DNA of 64,000 nt from Platycnemis pennipes (GCA_933228895.1 OW121857.1:73155672-73219671); one strand, 5' to 3'. Positions 49,002 to 62,200 are shown, counted from the first letter of the stretch. The notes: generated by a model from the sequence alone, not told the origin. A program made the numbers and translations.

Positions 49002-50880
49002 TGATATTATATGAGATCGTTAAAGCACAAAATAGAGAACTATGTGTTATAATAAGTGTACCATGTATCCATCTATTTAGCTCTACATGAAAAACTTCAG
49101 AGGCGAAAAGAGAAATAGACTCTCAGGTGGAATCCAAACCGGTCAAGGCAGAGTTTCCGTAGTTTTTTAAAGAAAGACATTTAATCTATTCGTACATTTC
49201 AAATCCTATTCATCATTGGATGCATCAGATCTAGCCTGTACCATTTAGTTTATGGTTTTACGCCATATTTGCTTCGATGGGAAGGAATGAAAAAATTACC
49301 ATGCCCCATAGACCAGTGGTAATGTCACTGATGGAAACAATTTATTAATAGTACGCCGATCGTTAAAATAACTTCGAAAATTCTGGCATCGAAAAAAATC
49401 GAAACTTTTGGCAGAACCAAGAATTCAGATAGCGAGGCCCCATCGCTATAAATTCCCCAGCTATTCACTGTCGGAGTCATTGAAAGCGTACATTGAAACG
49501 CAGAACATGATTCCATGCATCAACGATGAAACATCGAGCCAATTCTCTAAATGCTTCTAATGCATTTCAATCGTTATTCTGATCAGGAAAATAAACGGGA
49601 GGGAATTCATTAACCAATCCTCATAGGAAGCATCCAAAGCTAGGAGTAAATTCTGCAGAACGGAAGCAGAGAAATGCTCTTGTGAAAACAAGACTCGTCC
49701 GTACCATGGATAAAATTTCGTGCTAACAAAGTGCTGCTATTGGCTTCTTTTTACAATCCTAGTCGGGCATCGTTCCGATAGTGGAATTCATGGATTTCTT
49801 CGGGCCTATCCGTGGTGAGGGAGCATAATCACTGATGTATACTTGCCATTCGGAATGGGTGGAGCCTCGCGGTGTTGGAGACATTGTAAGTCAGGTACTG
49901 TAGGAAGCATAATTAATGATTCAACCCAACAAAAAAAACAGGGCGAGCACTTAATTTAAAGAGGATTCAAATGAGAAAACAAGTCGAGCGTAACCGAAGG
50001 ATGGAAATCGGCATGAGGTGGAAGACAAGGAAAAGTGAGTGGATGATGCCCGGCCGGTTTGTCCGCGGTATTCGCCTCAGAATGCCTTGCTTTCCCTCCA
50101 CCATCTTTCGATAGACCGGGGGGGAATTTCTCCCTAATGGCTCTGCTTATCGATCAAGGAGGCGGGAGTGAAAGAGAGGTAAGAAGGACTCTCTCGTGTG
50201 GGGCGGTGGAGAGGGGACGGGAGGTAAGAGGCCTCCGGAGGGAAGGGGGTGGGAGGTTTTAAAGATGGATGTTCCACGTGTGGGTTGGCCGAAGGGAGGT
50301 GAGGAGGTACAGAGAACGGCGAGGCTGAAGGAAAATGAGCCGGTCACGTGGTCTCCGGGCGGATGGGTCGTCGTTATTGGTCTTTTGTGGGGGGCTCTTT
50401 GTATAGGCGGGCACAGTGCACAAAAAAATTATCCAGTGTCGGCACGCCTGCGCAAAGCAGGGCTCGCAAGAATGAAAATTCTCACTTATCGCCGGCTTCT
50501 AGAACGTACTATTATGTGCCCCTTGCAATAGCCAACATAATGAATACAGGCTTTGAGCTTAAAAGTTGCACAGAATATATAGACAAAAAATGGGTTGCTT
50601 AAAGTGTTTGATGAGGAATAGGATGATCGGGAGTTCATGTTTCGTCAAACCAGCTACGGAAACTTCAAACGATCTATCAACTCTCAGTGCGTATGCATCC
50701 GCATGTTCATATTAGCCATTATATCGTAGCTGCTTTTCTGGTTTCAATTATGTTGTAGTAAAATAAATTAAGCTTGCCTCGAATCGTTAAAATCTCTTTT
50801 ACATGAACTTTTGCACTCTTGAGTTCAAAAGAGTAATCCATTGATGTGGCTGAGAAGATTTTGGTTCATAGGCATTACAA
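49002..50880. other. Gene-free stretch
   Basis: Positions 49002-50040 are AT-rich; a consensus GTAAGT occurs at about 49886 without a linked acceptor. Positions 50050-50320 are purine-skewed and G+C-rich, with chance Gly/Arg-rich frames. Positions 50530-50880 are AT-rich with nothing recognised. Confidence 0.5.
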
Positions 50881-50944
50881 CTGTTCCGGTTACTTCAGCG
50901 GTTTAGGCTTACCTTACGCCTAGCAATCAGAGAAACACAAAATT

Positions 50945-51020
50945 CATTCCCGAAGTGGGATTCGAAACCGAGTCCCTTGGGTTGCTTACTCGGAGCATTT
51001 CCATCCTGATTACCTCCGAG
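50945..51020 (-). mobile_element. tRNA-derived SINE head, minus strand
   Basis: Read on the minus strand, an A-box-like GGTAATCAGGATGG (51014-51001) is followed by a B-box match, GGTTTCGAATCCC (50969-50957), at tRNA-like spacing, then CACTTCGGGAATG. An internal CTCGGAGG...CTCCGAG pairing is possible. No true acceptor stem or CCA context is seen, so this is a SINE head or decayed tRNA copy. The body would extend toward about 50880, with the end undefined. Confidence 0.5.
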
Positions 51021-54000
51021 GACTCCAGACCATGATTAGATTGTCTTTGGGAAGGTTGATGTCTAGTAAATTTTCAAAGTACAGTTGTGGTGATTTAGAT
51101 GCTGATATAAAATAAGCGAAAGGCTCATTGGTTGCTGATAAGTTTGTAACGTTGATGTCTCGTTTGTATCATTTCAAATAAGTCTTTCATGCACGAGTTT
51201 TCAGCTTCTATGTTACACTATTTCACACGCGAATACACTATCTTTCCCTTGAGAGTCTCTTTTGCTACTATCACTCATTAATTTCCGGGTTCCCCTTTCC
51301 TGTTCACTCAATATTTTTTCCTCATTTTTTCTTCCTCTCTCTTCTTCTGCTTCTTAAAGACACAGTTCTCTTCTTTAACCGAGGTTTGTACTCATTCTGA
51401 GTTCCAAAGTTTCTCTCATATGCAATAATAGCACGAGTCTCAAGTTCGGTAATTTTAGCAATTTATTCCCCCCCTCCTTCCCCCCCCAAAACAAAAAAAA
51501 ACAGTGAAATTTCCTGTTATCCCAAGGGGAAGCTGGTAAAGTGGATTTGCTAATACTCTTCTTGAAAAAATGTAATATTTTATGGAGGAAGTATCGGGGA
51601 GGAGGCTCTTGGCGATGGCTGATTACTTCGGGATAGCGCTAAACCATGGATCCCTTTTGCCACGACCCTTCTTCTGCCTGTTTTCTATTCCCCTTCCTCT
51701 TCCCTCCCGTGGTTCCTCCTCGCTTACTCCGAGATCTCCGAACTCCTGCACCAACTGTACACTTTATCCGCACTCTTCCTTAACCTCTCGGCTGAAGCCA
51801 TGCTCAGGAGTAAGTCCTTCTCTCCAGACCTTTTCGCCAAAACACGATTTCTCCATTAGTTCTCTCCTGTGCCCTCCCCCAAATCCCTCCTCCTCCTCAC
51901 CTCAGGTCTGTTTCTTTCTGTCCCCCACCCCCTCCTCCGCCACCGCAACCTTTCGCTATCCTCACCTCCTCGAAGCACAAGGCACCCACCGGACAAGAGA
52001 TCTTTCCTTCCTGCCTCATCCCAAGTCTTGGGGCGTGAGTCACGTGATCCGTGCACGTAGCGCCGCGCACGGGCGTGCACTAAAGGCCCCTTTCAACTCC
52101 CATCCCCTTCCACCTCCCATCGCACCCAACCTACCCCATTCGACAACCCCCTGGAGGGTTTGAGGAATGCGTCGAGGAGAGTGAGTGCGGTTGGTTTTTT
52201 TTTTATCCTCCTTATTTCTTGAATCAAGCCAACCGGAGGGACGAAATCGACTTTCAATGCATTAGCCCCCATCCTCCTCCATGCATCCCCAACCCTCTCA
52301 CACTCTGCATCCACCCCTTGATATTCTCAGGGTGGGTGTGTTTTTCCCTTCCCCCGATCACCCGCTATGCCTCTGCGTACCGTCTTAATGTTTTAAATTT
52401 TCATTTTTATTCCCCTCCGTTTTGGACATGCTTTTCAGTTTGCATACAAGGTCCTCTCCGGGGAAGGAAGAGAGTCTTTTTCTTCCATTGAAAAAAAAAC
52501 AATTTTTACGCTGGTATGAAAAATGAAGTGTAGACTAGGGACTCGTTATGCATTTAAAATATGTTACATGCTCCTAAGGATGGTGACGCGATAACGCAAT
52601 TGAGTAGCGTTCGAAGTAATTATGCGATTAATGTTTTCCCTGAACCTTCCTACTATATTTGGACGGCTGTAATACTTCGAGGTTATCCTGACGATTGATT
52701 TGGTGTTTAATAGAAAGGAATCAGCATCAGCATCCCAATTTCCCATGTAATGGGTAACGATCCCATTCTTTGTCCAATTTCCCATGTAATATGTTCCTCC
52801 ATGTTTCCAATATTGCGTCAAAGTTCAATTTGATCGGGTAAAGCAGACTTGTTTACTATAATTGCTAGAAATTCATATTTTAGTCGAAGAGAAACCTAAA
52901 TACAAAAGTATAATTCTTTATTAACGACATATTTTTATAATTAGTCATTACTCTGTTTAACCTATTACATGCTGTGTTATTTTCTAAATTGAACGAAGTT
53001 TCTAGCAAGTGTTTATTCTTCACAAAGAGCGAGCGATTGAGTGATGATGAGTTTGCCGAGACTGAAAGTTTAAACTAAGACATTGAACGATCCGCGGAGT
53101 GTATTTAATGATTTATCGACAGTTAAAAGCCAATATTATCTCACCAACGATTTTATGACGTGTAAACATGTCGTTTCATTGATCGTTACCCATGGAAGAA
53201 AGCATTAAATGAAGGATTTTATTGAATATAATTCTGAACTTGGATTAGCAGTCTCAGATGAGTAATTTGATGAGTTTTAGGGTTTGCTGCGAATGATTTA
53301 TTATCCATGCGACACCTATAGTTGTCACATCGCCCATGGTTCACATACCCAGCCGACTGTAAAATGCCATTGCTTGATTTCTCTCACTCTCTCTCTAGTA
53401 ATCGCCTCGATTCCGTTGGAGGAGACGGGAACTATAGATTAACTTCTCTTAACCCCATCACTCCGTGTTATCGCTGCCTGAGATTGAGGAGTTCAGACGA
53501 TTTGACCCTTCGCGGAAATTCCAAGAATTGACTTCGCTTCTGATTCTCGCGGTCAGTTATAATTGGAATGCTTTTTTCTTATCAAGGTTGACGCGAAGCT
53601 GTAGCGTCTCGCCTCCCGTCGATAATAAAGTCTATGCTCTAGAAACAACCAGAGTTTTCCGAGGAAATGCTTCCTTCGTACGGTAATTGATTCTTGATGT
53701 GTGGTTTTTCATTAGCTATGCGGGGCGAACTTTTTTTGCGCGTGGGGCGTGCATTCACGCCAATAATCACTCATGTTCTTCCCTCCCCCACCACGTTTTT
53801 CCAAATCATCTCTCATCTCCCAAGAGAAGCGAGATATTTGATGGATGGTTTAAACAGTATGACTGTAATGTCCTCATGAAATGAGTCGCGAGTGAAAAAA
53901 ATCGATTGATTTTTTCCCAACCAAAGTGATTAGGTTCTCAGGGCAGGAATGATAAACTGGGATGGGTGGCCGTATTTGATTTATTCGTCGCCCAGTTTTG

Positions 54001-54150
54001 CCTTATTTGGGGAAAGGTTCAGCGCAGGAGAGGGCAAGAGAGCCATGCTTTTCTCCGAAATTGATTCCCTCGCGATATAAATCGTATCTTAATAGCGCCT
54101 CGCAATTCACGCCTTCCTAATCTCTTGTAGGGTGTTCTACGCTGCTGCGA
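51021..54150. other. Gene-free stretch with a strong pyrimidine island
   Basis: Positions 51021-51470 are AT-rich. Positions 51640-52160 are a pyrimidine-rich island holding a 193-codon Ser/Pro/Leu-rich frame (51582-52163, true ATG) that I attribute to composition. At 52735-52751 and 52774-52790 the 17-mer CCAATTTCCCATGTAAT is repeated exactly, 39 bp apart. Positions 52820-54150 are AT-rich to mixed, with nothing recognised. Confidence 0.5.
52735..52790. repeat. Short direct repeat of 17 bp
   Basis: CCAATTTCCCATGTAAT occurs at 52735-52751 and 52774-52790. ATCCCA/TCCCATT segments between them suggest a small local duplication that has since diverged. Confidence 0.7.
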
Positions 54151-54680
54151 AATCTGGGGTAAACGTTCCCGTTATGTCTCCTCCTTTATCATCTCACTAA
54201 ATATTTCCCATCTTCCCTTCCCAGACCCGTGCGCCAGCCCGGATCCGACGCGTCGGTCTAAAACCGCGCCTTTTAACTCCATCTTCCGGCAGGAATCGGA
54301 AGTCCTCCCTCCTCAATGTATTTCTTATTATGGCCCCATCCGCTGCGGGAGATTTCATGCGTTGCGCTCGACTTATTATACGGCTCCTTTTAGCCCGCTG
54401 CATCGAAAGGTCTGTTCCTATCCCTCCTCCCTTTTACGAGCATTACATTGGTTGTAATCGGGCGCTTAAACGGCGCGGTTTGTAGATAAACATTTCATAG
54501 AGGTCGTCGAATGGAGCAGCAGACGGGTCGGCTGATGGGAGATTAAATAATTGACTGTCGACCGGGCCAGGTTGTTGTATACGCACGTGAAATGGCAAGG
54601 GAGGTGCTCAGAATGCCTTTTAGCTGCCCTTCGGTGACAAACGATGGCCATTTGTTTTTTTTCATCGACTGTGGTTACGG
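54150..54680. promoter_or_regulatory. CpG-containing block of balanced composition
   Basis: About 500 bp is richer in CpG than the flanks, without the usual strand skew. It contains TTATTATGGCC and TTATTATACGG segments, an ATTAAATAATTGA homeodomain-like segment near 54542, a TAGATAAACA forkhead-like segment near 54484 and a CACGTG E-box at about 54584. Frames are short and unrecognised. A conserved regulatory element is an inference from texture only. Confidence 0.2.
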
Positions 54681-57425
54681 TTTATAGTTCTCACGCCTAG
54701 CTATGAACGGGCGTAGGACGCTTACATGCCATGATAATTTTGACGCACCCAGGATGCACATACTGGCGGTTATGCTGATGTATTTACAAGACATTAAATA
54801 AAAATTCATTTCGATACAAAAGGATGAAACTCTAACCTAGTACCACTTCCAGCAATAGTGAATAAGTAAGTAAGTAATAAGTATCAAGTATGATATAAAA
54901 TGAGAAAGGCAATTCCATTATTGGAGTGATGATCGTCATTTTAAAATATGACGCTCACAGTGCTTCATGTTGTTACCACAATGGACTGTTTTAGTGGTCT
55001 GTACATTCAACGGGAAGGCTCTCGTGATCATTTGTCGTCAGCGAATCATTTCTACTACTCATTTTGTCTCCATTCCCGTCACCAGCAACTCAAGCATTTT
55101 AGCGAATGTTTATAATTCGCTCAAGGCTTTATTCGTAGATAAGAGGTATTTGCGGTCTCGTTCATAGCTGCATAGGCTACGGTCTTAATTTATCTTATTG
55201 GTACTTGCTGGTGAGACGTAACTGTCAGTAGTGATATAATTTAAATGCTAATCATAATTCTTATGGCTTACTAAATACATCTATGATTTTAGCTTGAAGA
55301 TAAGTATTCATTTAGATCTAATATCTCCGTGCTCTGTCAAACTTTTCTATTTCATTGAACTTCCGCTAACATTTTATGGTGTAGTTAATGTTTTTCTCGA
55401 GAATTAAGAAATATTTTATTTCTAGCTGTTACTTCTTCCATTTCCTTTGCTTTTTTCACCCCTACTCCTTCCTCTGCCTTTCTATGCCAATCTCATCTAT
55501 GGTCATTGGAACAGCCGATTAAGATTCATTCGTAAATGTCTGGGTATGCGCGATGATAATGTCATAGAACGATGAGTCTTATCTATGGAAATGCTTCATT
55601 TATAATTCGCGACTATTGTACAGGAATCATAAAAGTTAGGCTTCAATACTGAGTTACAAGTTGAGCACGAACGACCGGTTAGATTTTAAAATGGAAATGA
55701 AGATAATAATTGTTTCCAAAAACCTGAACTATGGTATGAATCATTATCAAATGATTATTAAATATCTAAGCATAAATTTGAGGTGAATATGAATCTGTTC
55801 GATTTCATTAATAATTTTCAAGTTTTGTTTCCCTACTCACTGGTTGATTTGATCATAAACTAACGGGTACAGGGACTTGAAAGCAGGCAGTTAAACTTTG
55901 TCTCAGCGCTTGATAAAGGAGCACATTGCGCGTCACAAAGACCGGATAGATAGATATATGTATATATATAATATGCTGGTAGCGTTGCTTGTTGTGTCAC
56001 ATTATTATGAAAGTTAAATTCACTTAACCCGTATGAACAAAGTCCTTTTCATGCGTTCTAACTCCGAAACTAATACACCATAGTTGCTAATACTAGTCCT
56101 AAGGCGTTTAATGAAAGTTAAGTTCCTTTGGTAAATCGTGTCAATTCGCGGCACGGTTAAGTTTTTTTTATCTTCGAGTTGACGAGCAGGACTATGTATA
56201 ATACTTTCCGTAATGCGTCTTGACTTTTATACCCTCAACTTCCCACCCCACAGGCCACCCACTCCCTTCCCAAACCCCTCCCCAGGCGTCGAACTCCTGA
56301 CCTATTGGCCCTTCCTCCCCCTCCCAACTCTCCCGACACCGCAGACCTCCCCCTTTATCAATTTCACAGTAAGTTGTCTCCTTCCCTGTTTCCAGCAAAG
56401 GGAAAAGAGAAAGAGCAAGAAGGGCCAGACGTTTCCCCTGCGGGATGAATAACAGTCGTGCATGTCTTCTTACTCCTCACCCCCTCTCCACCCCGCTCCG
56501 TCTGGAAGCGGTTTTAATTCATGGTTTCGCTCACGAAATCCTCCTCCAACCCCTCTTCTCCTGTGCCCTCACACTCGGATGGGTATCGCCGCATTCCGCC
56601 GCCCTAACCTCTTCATTTCGCCTTTCCGGCGCTTGCAAGGTTGTGTGGCCGGGTCGCGCCATTTAATTGGTTGCGGCCTTGTAAATAGGTCATGCATCAT
56701 TTCAAGTGGTGTGTCTTTTGAACCGGGTCACGGCATCTTGTTGCCAAAATTATTTTTTCTTTCAGAAATGTGAGGACAGCGGCTCTACACGTGTGTGGTG
56801 TTGAAGTGGTGCTTGGCTTGGTTTGTTATCATTTTGCCTCCGCTCTAAGTAACCCGGAGTAACCTCAAAATATCAAGCTGTAATTCCTTCGTTTTGATTC
56901 CTTCCTTCACATCTCTACAGGAAACTTTCTAGAGGCATAAGAGAGAGTCATATATTTTAACCGTCTAGGTTATGAGCTGATTCTTTTCGCTTATGAGGAT
57001 AGACGTCATAAACGTTGGAAATTTAAAATGTTCATGAATTATGAATACCTCCCCATGACGAGCATTCCCTTTGCATAACTGGAGAGAAAAATAGAAGTCT
57101 CATGCTTTGCATATCTAAATAAATTATTTTCTGATTTCTTATGGTTCAGTTGATATATATCAAATTAAATAATTTCTCTCTTTTCACGGATGTGCAACAG
57201 ATGAAAATAAATATTTCGAATGTTGTTAAAATTAAGTTTGCATGTGAACTTGTGGATTTCTATGAAATTTAAATTTATAGATAATTTGACTCGAAAATAT
57301 AGCTCATTTTACCATCATACCTTAAGTCAATTTTTTTGTTCACCTTAGGTGCTCACGGGATGAGATCTTTGTTTGATACCTCGCCTCATAGGTCTCTGAG
57401 CCATTGATTATTCTCTCTATTCATT
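54681..57425. other. Gene-free stretch
   Basis: Positions 54681-56190 are AT-rich, with a TAAG tetranucleotide run at about 54863-54876 and a GATA/TA-rich run at about 55944-55972. Positions 56220-56700 are a pyrimidine-rich island with compositional frames. Positions 56760-57420 are AT-rich with nothing recognised. Confidence 0.55.
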
Positions 57426-57429
57426 ACAG

Positions 57430-57516
57430 GTAGATTTTGTGAGCATGAAAACTTTCCTCAGATTTTGGTTCAGGTTTACACTGGAAAGTTGTATCTCCAT
57501 TCCATTGGTATTTGAG
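57430..57516 (+). other. Candidate 87-base phase-0 exon
   Basis: A pyrimidine tract ends TATTCATTACAG at 57429, and a donor, TTTGAG|GTAATG, lies at 57516/57517. The 87 bases between form 29 open codons in phase 0 (starting VDFVSMKTFLRF), so inclusion or skipping would keep a frame. The frame also stays open after the donor, to 57768. No partner exons are linked and the peptide is not recognised. A pseudoexon is quite possible. Confidence 0.15.
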
Positions 57517-57769
57517 GTAATGAGATATCCATTTTTACCGATATTTAAGAAAATATTGTCTGTCTACGGTGATAATAGAGAAAGAAAAACGATCTTCCTG
57601 CAGAATAATCCGCTTAAGTATCGTTCACCAAGAAGTAGGTATACTCATCTCTCATATACTCGTCCATGCTGTAAGAAATTCAAGGAGAGGGCGAGCCTTT
57701 ACCGTGCTTGGAGGGGGTTTGATCGTTTTTCGTGCGAATTCCACAAAATAAGGGCTGAACGAAGCTAAA

Positions 57770-60420
57770 TAGGGTCCAACACGGAGGATGATGATTGCTT
57801 GGAAGTAAGGAGAGTGGGTGTGCATGAGAGAGGGATCAACGATAGTTTGTAGGAGAGAAAAGATAGAAGGGGAGTTCCAGATGGGTCGACCGAACGGAAC
57901 GGCGAGCGCATAAATTTCCTCCGACCGCCTTTCGTGTCTGTATGCGAGTGTCGGTGGATCTGTGTGCATATACGCGTTTCGTAGGAGTGCTTTCCGTATG
58001 GGAGGGGGTAGGGAAAGGAGGTGGGGTTGAGGAGGGTTTGACAGCCAGGAGATAGCGGGGAAGACTTGAGGAGAGGGAAGTGTAATGGCCGAGGAGATGG
58101 TATTACACGGCAGATACCGACTTGGGCGGGGATCGGGCCCAGGGCTCAGTTGGGCGGTGAAAATTTCCTTTGTGGCCAGGTTAAGCATTCTCTCCTCGTC
58201 TTTCAGGCTGTTACATTCTCGAGAGCTCTCTAATGACGTCCACTCCACGACCGCAGATTCCTGGTGACTAATTTTATTTTTCGCTAATTTGATCTATTCT
58301 TTTTAATGTTTAGGTTACTAAGCACATGCATTCTGTTCTATGTAGAGTGCTGACGTATCTCACCCGAAGTTGTGCCGTTCATCCATAGCGTACGCAGAAT
58401 CGCATCCTCCCGGTTCGTTAGACATTCTGGTTTTCGCTAATTTTTAGGAGAACAACATGCTACAAAGTCAGGATTTTGGGGAATATTGGAAAACCTACCC
58501 TTTGCCAAACATAGTAGCCAGATCAACTTCTCAGTGACATTCCAATAAAACCGTTGTATATCTGACGTGATGATGCAGTATTTTTCTTTATAATTGTTCC
58601 ATTTAATTCATTCAACACCATAAGTCATCAGTTATATGCTGGTTAGAGCCACTAAATTTTCAACTTGGTATTTTACGTAATTTTACGTAACTTGTTGATC
58701 ACATGTTTTAATGGCTTACTACATAATTTAGCCCCGATGGAATCAAGCATGAATAAATGTGCGAAAATTTTCGTGAGAGTTAACGTATTTGGAGTTCTAG
58801 GCAGTAGTGAATGGACGGAATCTAGTGGAGGAATATTTTATAAAACTTCGGAAAGCATGATTAAGAGTGCAATAGTAAAGATTGTTATTGTTTGACGGTT
58901 CGTCAATTACGTATTATTAGCTGTGAAGACCAGAGGTTTTGAAATAGTTTGCTGTTAGTACCAGCCTAAAATATGGATTTTTACTCGAGGCCAGCTGTGA
59001 CAACAAATAGTATTCAAAATGCTTTCAATCTCATTCAATTGAGTTTAAATAGTATAGGCTTGCTTACTGCTTTCTGCACCGAGGGCCTTTATCTGACACG
59101 AATCATTTGGGAGATTTGATTGGAAAGCTATGCTTTGTGCTTAAAGAATTATAAAGACGATTAAACTGATGAAAGATTGCTGGTGATTTATCGTTTCCGC
59201 TAATCCCGCATTCAGAGCTGAGGATGAAGAAATCGGAAGCGACGCAGCATGCCAGTCTTAAATGGCTAGGGAGAAGAGTGTGTGGTAGTTCCCTTTCCTG
59301 CCGATAGAGGAGAAACTGCTCGGGGTATTGCCTTGCATGAGGGCGGGAAGAAAATTAATTTTAAAATTCCATTTCCATTTTCCACCTAAACACAACGACC
59401 GTAGCGAGTTGATTTATACATTTTCCTGCATATTATCCCATTCATATGATAAAAATTATGCTTTTGATGCTGCGCCATAAAATTCATTCCTTAACTCGAA
59501 ACTGATGCCTTTCATTCTGTTGAAAGTCATAGGTAATTCCTCAAGTTACCAGTCTTGCTGTGTTATAATATAAGTTTCACATCCAGTTAAGTATTTCTTT
59601 CCGTATTTTGCAGCTTTTGCCATTTGCTAATTCGTGTGACTCACTTGTAAACAAATTTTATGGTAGATTTAATGATTTACCTCACAGTTGTAAAGGTTAT
59701 GAAATAATTCTGTTGGGCATATGGGCTTTTTTTACGATCAGTAATCGTTAAAAAATTTCCACGGTGAAAATTATGATATATGGTTACCTTTGTAATAGGG
59801 GGAAAAATTTTTTAAATCACTTTTCACGAGGCTTCCTAGTAAAACTCACAAAGACTTCTGAGAAGTATGTTTTTTCGTTGTTTGGGGAGCACCCATATCC
59901 ATGCCCGTAATATTTATGATTGACTGCAGTTGTTCAGAAGAGTGAGGAAAGGGTGACGGGCTGAACCCTGACCTCCACTTCCCAAAACCGCAAAAACCTC
60001 GACCTATGAAAAAAATAAGAGTGGAATGGTTACGAGGGGTTAAACACGAGCACTCGTATAAAATGAAAGGAACGGTCCGTATTTTGGCGTGTCATAACGC
60101 CCTCCTTGGTGGGTCTCACGAAGAGATTTTCGCGTGGGTGTGCGGGTAAGCGTTTTGAAGGTCAGTACGGAGTAATAATGCACACCGCCCACCATTTCCT
60201 GGCGGATGGAGGGTTGAAATGGGGTGGGCCTGTAAGGAAGTGTAAAGGTGAAGTGCTCTAAGAGCCAGTTTGGAGCAGATGGGGGAGGTTTGAGGTTCCC
60301 TTTATTATTTACTCCTTTCTTAACCCTCTCTCATAATTCACTCGACAATTCGCTCTTAAATTCATCTTGGTGAGCTCGGAAAAGTATCTCCAACCGTGTC
60401 CCATAAGCTAGTAAATACCA
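57770..60420. other. Gene-free stretch
   Basis: Positions 57770-58260 are purine-skewed and CpG-containing; the 198-codon minus-strand frame at 57652-58248 starts with GTG and is Pro/Ser-rich, so it is not called. Positions 58260-59890 are AT-rich. At about 59950-60020 ACGGGCTGAACCCTGACCTC followed by an A-rich run resembles the 3' part of the SINE at 44093 and may be a truncated copy. Positions 60030-60300 have mixed composition. Confidence 0.45.
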
Positions 60421-60423
60421 ACC

Positions 60424-60495
60424 GGCTAGGGTGGTGAGGTCAGTAATATGTCTGCCTGGCACCCCGGGTTCACGGGATCAAATCCCACCTCCAGT
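60424..60495 (+). mobile_element. tRNA-derived SINE-like head
   Basis: An A-box-like CTAGGGTGGTGAGGTCAGTA lies at 60426-60445 and a B-box-like GGGATCAAATCCC at 60474-60486. The GAGGTCAGTAA segment resembles GTAGGTCAGTAAA of the 2440 element, so the two may be related. Any body would run to about 60700, where no tail or target duplication is obvious. The minus-strand frame at 60470-60709 is incidental. Confidence 0.5.
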
Positions 60496-62200
60496 AAAAA
60501 GTATTTCTTGTACAAGCATTAAGTGTATGCTCTAGGTAGTGCTTTGTAATCTGAGGTGGTAGGACCATATTAAAATCCAATTTTGTAGATGGAAAATGTT
60601 TATTACTATGACTGAGAGGGTAATCTCTCTCCTTAATTTCACTCCTCTTTTTAGTAATTGGTGTAAAAAAATTGAAAATATGATTTTGACCCGAATGCCC
60701 GCAAAACATTGAAGTTTTGAAAGCTAACGAACGATTATGTACTGCATTTAACGCATGTATAGAACTTTCCTATTTTAATAGGATATGGATTAGTTGGTGA
60801 ATTTTTCATCTAACTGCGGAAAATTTCTATTAGACACTTGAGGCATGCTCAATCGCATAGCCGCGTTGTATTGCGGCTGAGTTAGAAATGCAATGCTTAC
60901 AAAATAAGTCATCTCAGTGTAGTGGGGTTACTTCAGTATTCATCATGTTCAGATAAGAACGCTGTAGTAATCAAGACTTGGAATGAAAAACAGTTCTCAT
61001 AAAAGTGCAGAGAACCGTATTTCGTTGCTTCCGTGCAATGCCTTTATGGAGTGCCGACGGCATCGGTTAAACATTCCAATCTGGGGTTCTCTCGACCTTA
61101 TTAAGAGTTCCTGTATCAGATATTTCTTTTGCAGGTGAACACGAGCGCCTCCAGAAATTTTTTTCCACTCATCTCGCGGGCTAAATAAATTCTCCCTCCT
61201 CATGTTTCTCTCAGTCTGGAGCAGTGAAGAAGATTCACTCGAGTAATGGCCAGCGAATGGCTGGGAGTGAGGGCTGAGATGAACCGTCGTTTGGTTCGCT
61301 GATTTCCGGGAGCATCTCCCCACCCCCTGTAATGCAGTGTTTCTTTTATTTGATTCCCTCGCTCTGTTCGAGTACATTGCTTCCTCTCCCGTCCCTTCAT
61401 CCAAAGGTGCCTTCACTACATCCATCGTGCTATTATTTCCTCCCTCCCGGTCCACCAGCTCGCGAAATGCAACGCATCACTCGAATCGGTGCCTTGCGCC
61501 TGTCTTTGCTGTACCGAAGCCGGCGGTTTCGCTCCGAAAAGGAAATAATTCCGTTGGAAGAAATTTATATCCTTCGCTCCGAACGGTTGTCTGCGCCACG
61601 GGCGCTGGGGAGATAGATGTAGGCGAAGGAGATAGATTCTTAGCCTCCGGAACGTCTTCTATGCCACCTGGGTAGGCTTGAGTGCTTTTCCACGCCGCTA
61701 GCCCTCAAGCATTCCAGAAAAAAAAGACTGAGGATTTGCACTTAGGATTTATAGATATTTTTTAAAAGGAGTAATGTCAGATTATTATTGGTGATCCGTG
61801 AAGAGCGCCATTTTCTATTAAAATAGTCAAAACTTGGCACCAAGGCTTTTAGCTAACAAGGATACTGTCCCCTCAGTATTGTAGTGCATCCTTAAAAATA
61901 TCCAAGCCTGAGGTTGACGGCATTGAAAACATTTAGAGCGACTAATTGTTTCCACAGGCCGTGTTCGAATCTCAATGCACATATACATTCTCTTCTTGTG
62001 TAATTAATCTTGAGCAAATGCATTTATGAATCATTAAGTTTACCTACGCCATTGATGTGAAACTAGTGCAATAACGAAGCTAAAAGCTACACTTTCATCG
62101 TCACACGTTGGTCATAGCAAATTTGATAAATATAAAATTTGTCAATTGGTTGCATTCATTCATGAGTTATATCCGTGCGTTTTCAAGAGCGTCCGTCTCA
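60496..62200. other. Gene-free stretch, one further B-box-like site
   Basis: The stretch is AT-rich to 61130, and CpG-containing and mixed at 61140-61680, with chance frames on both strands. Near 61961-61972 GTGTTCGAATCT matches a B box. Upstream sequence from about 61903 could be a decayed tRNA-like head, but the A box is poor, so it is only a possible SINE relic. Nothing else is recognised. Confidence 0.4.

Noticed and set aside
51582..52163. 193-codon plus-strand frame with true ATG
   Set aside because: It is almost entirely Ser/Pro/Leu in a pyrimidine-rich island. No domain is seen and the opposite strand is also open.
57652..58248. 198-codon minus-strand frame
   Set aside because: It starts with GTG, is Pro/Ser-rich, and has no motif. 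It overlaps a plus-strand frame in skewed DNA.
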